This document shows positions 5,517 to 6,982 of a stretch of DNA of 6,982 bases, in pieces (position 1 is the first letter of the stretch; every line of letters starts with the position of its first letter). The notes beneath the pieces are model-generated. The model had not been told where the DNA came from, did not search any database, and saw nothing but the letters and a program-made list of their open reading frames with translations. Made by a program: the position numbers and the translations under genes. The stretch is from NCBI GenBank assembly GCA_038231775.1, contig JBBRKS010000191.1, positions 1 through 6,982 of the forward strand. The letters are read 5' to 3'. This DNA comes from Stagnihabitans sp038231775. GTDB lineage: Bacteria; Pseudomonadota; Alphaproteobacteria; Rhodobacterales; Rhodobacteraceae.

Positions 5517-6056
5517 TCACGAGGGGCGCGCAGTCTTGTGATCGGGTGGGGTCTGGTTGCGGTCTGGGCCGGTTTGATCAGGGGCCGGGCTGTCGGCGTT
5601 TTTTGGGTCGGGGGGGGCATTTCCTTGGTCAGGCTGGGTAAACTCAGCCCCGGCGCGGGCGGGCACGCCGAGGAGTTCAAGGCGGTGGCCGATCAGGCGG
5701 TAGCCAAGGCGGGCGGCAATTTTTTCCTGCAACGCCTCGATCTCGGCATCGACAAATTCGATGACATGGCCAGAATGCACGTCGATCAGGTGGTCGTGGT
5801 GATCGCGCTCGGCATCCTCGTACCTCGCCCGGCCGTCGCCAAATTCGTGCCGGTCCAGCAGGCCCGCCTCTTCAAACAGCTTTACGGTGCGATAGACCGT
5901 GGCCAGCGAAATGCGCGGGTCGATCCGGGCAGCGCGCAGGTGCAGTTCCTCGACATCGGGGTGATCTTCGGCCTCGCCCACCACGCGGGCGACAACGCGG
6001 CGCTGGTCGGTCATGCGCAGCCCCTTGGCCACAGAGCGGGCGATGATGTCGGTCAT
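5517..6056 (-). CDS. fur: Fur-family metalloregulator, alphaproteobacterial Fur/Mur type, with C-terminal extension
   Basis: This 179-residue transcriptional repressor has a winged-helix DNA-binding domain at about 12-70 (recognition helix around ISLATVYRTVKLF, 49-61) and a dimerisation domain from about 78. Metal ligands line up with classical Fur at an offset of one: H32, E80, H87, H89 and E100 for the regulatory site, and H86, D88, E107 and H124 for the second site. The protein has no cysteine at all, so the CxxC structural zinc site is absent. This fits the alphaproteobacterial clade that includes Mur, which senses manganese in rhizobia, and annotation as mur is equally possible. The usual end of the family is near GVP (130-132). 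Residues about 139-179 are an extra Pro/Asp/Gln-rich, probably disordered tail spanning a C8 tract (5610-5617). The start at 6056 is supported by GAAAGG at 6064-6069 and the MTDIIARSVAKGLRMT N-terminus. It is first in a minus-strand run with the transporter and eno, and divergent from a second transporter. Confidence 0.92.
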   Translation of the reverse strand: MTDIIARSVAKGLRMTDQRRVVARVVGEAEDHPDVEELHLRAARIDPRISLATVYRTVKLFEEAGLLDRHEFGDGRARYEDAERDHHDHLIDVHSGHVIEFVDAEIEALQEKIAARLGYRLIGHRLELLGVPARAGAEFTQPDQGNAPPDPKNADSPAPDQTGPDRNQTPPDHKTARPS

Positions 6057-6191
6057 GGCGCTGCCTTTCGTTTTGAGGCGTGTAGGACAAAGCGGGGCAT
6101 CCTGCCAGAGATTTGATGCGGGGGGCGGCGCTATGGCTTGACCCTGCGGCACAATGGCGGAAAGGGTGGCCGCGCACATCAGGGGGCGGAC
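6057..6191. promoter_or_regulatory. divergent intergenic region between fur and the second DMT transporter
   Basis: This 135-bp spacer must hold the fur promoter and probably that of the plus-strand transporter. A TTGACC at 6138-6143 resembles a -35 element for the plus strand, but no good -10 follows at normal spacing. A short inverted repeat, GCATC (6097-6101) and GATGC (6115-6119), has a 13-base spacer. It does not match Fur or Mur operator consensus sequences that I know, so autoregulation is not shown. Confidence 0.45.
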
Positions 6192-6982
6192 ATGCGCAAG
6201 GACAGGCTGGACGGTTTGGGGTTGGCCATGCTGCTGATGGTGGCTTTGGTTCTGGCTGCCAACCAGATCATCATCAAGATCGTCGACCACGGGTTGCAAC
6301 CGGTTTTCTTTGCCGGGGCGCGATCTGCGCTGGCGATTGTCTTTGTCGGCGGTTGGCTGTGGTACCGTGGCCTGCTGGGTCGGGTGCGTTGGGCCGATCT
6401 GGGGCCGGGTGCCTTGATCGGCACGGTGTTCGCGGTCGAGTTCATCGGGCTGTTTGTGGCACTTGACCTGACCACCGTGGGCCATTCCGCCCTGATCATG
6501 TATTCGATGCCGGTCTGGATGGGGGTTCTGGCGCACTTTTTCATCCCCGGAGAGCGGGCGACGCCGATCAAGGCGGCAGGATTGGCACTGGCGTTTCTGG
6601 GCACCGCCTGGGCCATCACGGCGCGCGGCGGATCAAACGCCGGGCAGGTCAGCTGGCTGGGCGATTTCTGCGCGCTGATCGGGGCCTGGGGCTGGGCGGG
6701 CACCGCCTTTATCGCGCGCACCAACCGCAGATTGCAGGCGGCCGGGCCTGAGGCGCAGTTGTTCTGGATGGTTCTGATCTCTGCCCCGGTGCTGTTGGCC
6801 GTCTCACCCCTGTTCGGACCGCTGATCCGCGAGGTCACGCCGATGGATTGGGTCTGGCTGGTCGTGCAGGCGTCGGTCGTGGTGGCGGGCGGGTTCATCA
6901 CGTGGCTGTGGCTGTTGTCGATCTACCCGACCTCTACCGTGGCCTCTTTTTCGTTCCTGACGCCGATCCTGTCGATTCTGAT
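6192..6982 (+). CDS. DMT superfamily transporter, EamA family (partial, runs off right edge)
   Basis: The frame is open from the ATG at 6192 to the window end, giving 263 residues without a stop. Most of the roughly ten helices are present, starting with LAMLLMVALVLAANQIIIKI (11-30). The first EamA half closes with IPGERATPIKAAGLALAFLG (118-137). The second begins near WLGDFCALIGAWGWAG and includes SIYPTSTVASFSFLTPIL (243-260), which is characteristic of the family just before the last two helices. Roughly 30-40 residues are probably missing. AGGGGG at 6181-6186, 5 bases before the start, supports this ATG. It is a different subfamily member from the transporter at 4547-5470, with no close sequence identity by eye. 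It is transcribed divergently from fur. The substrate is unknown. Confidence 0.88.
   Translation, partial: MRKDRLDGLGLAMLLMVALVLAANQIIIKIVDHGLQPVFFAGARSALAIVFVGGWLWYRGLLGRVRWADLGPGALIGTVFAVEFIGLFVALDLTTVGHSALIMYSMPVWMGVLAHFFIPGERATPIKAAGLALAFLGTAWAITARGGSNAGQVSWLGDFCALIGAWGWAGTAFIARTNRRLQAAGPEAQLFWMVLISAPVLLAVSPLFGPLIREVTPMDWVWLVVQASVVVAGGFITWLWLLSIYPTSTVASFSFLTPILSIL

Noticed and set aside
5587..5607. Small GCCG...CGGC hairpin followed by six T on the plus strand, possible terminator
   Set aside because: The stem is only about 4 bp, it lies inside the fur coding region on the opposite strand, and no plus-strand gene ends there.
6097..6119. GCATC/GATGC inverted repeat as a Fur/Mur operator
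   Set aside because: The arms are 5 bp, the spacing is 13, and the sequence does not resemble AT-rich Fur or Mur boxes. It is kept only as a note in the spacer entry.
6057..6536. Upstream extension of the fur frame, antisense to the second transporter
   Set aside because: Fur similarity starts at the ATG at 6056 with a proper ribosome-binding site. The extension is Gln/Pro/His-rich and overlaps a clear plus-strand transporter.

Overview
The window looks like chromosomal DNA of a GC-rich alphaproteobacterium, most likely Rhodobacterales (Rhodobacteraceae). The main evidence is a cysteine-free Fur protein of the alphaproteobacterial Fur/Mur type, an alphaproteobacterial-looking enolase, strong G/C bias at third codon positions, and family-typical Rhodobacteraceae protein sequences. 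The assignment rests on sequence reading only.

Region 1 (1-356) is one end of an IS21-family insertion sequence that leaves the window on the left. It has four transposase-box-like repeats at exact 23-bp spacing, then the start of istA on the minus strand. The istA frame is interrupted by an amber codon at codon 36, so this copy is probably dead.

Region 2 (426-2798) holds a divergent pair: a membrane fatty-acid-desaturase-family protein (minus) and an FAD-dependent DadA-like oxidoreductase (plus). They are separated by a 417-bp, very G-rich spacer containing four degenerate copies of a roughly 30-bp repeat and a perfect G-quadruplex motif about 50 bp before the oxidoreductase start.

Region 3 (2799-3022) is the convergent junction. 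It has a REP-like imperfect palindrome of about 86 bp and a strong hairpin that should terminate the minus-strand operon.

Region 4 (3023-6056, all minus) reads, in transcription order: fur/mur-type regulator, EamA/DMT transporter, enolase (eno), small two-helix membrane protein. Gaps are 46, 41 and 1 bp, so co-transcription is plausible, at least for eno and the small gene. The Fur protein carries an unusual proline-rich C-terminal extension encoded across a C8 tract. A one-base slip in this tract would fuse it in frame to the transporter.

Region 5 (6057-6982) is a 135-bp divergent spacer and then a second EamA/DMT transporter on the plus strand, cut by the right edge.

No CRISPR array, tRNA, rRNA, defence system or biosynthetic cluster was seen. 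The genes are mostly ordinary housekeeping and transport genes. The non-coding structure (phased IS ends, spacer repeats, G-quadruplex, palindrome) is the least explained part.
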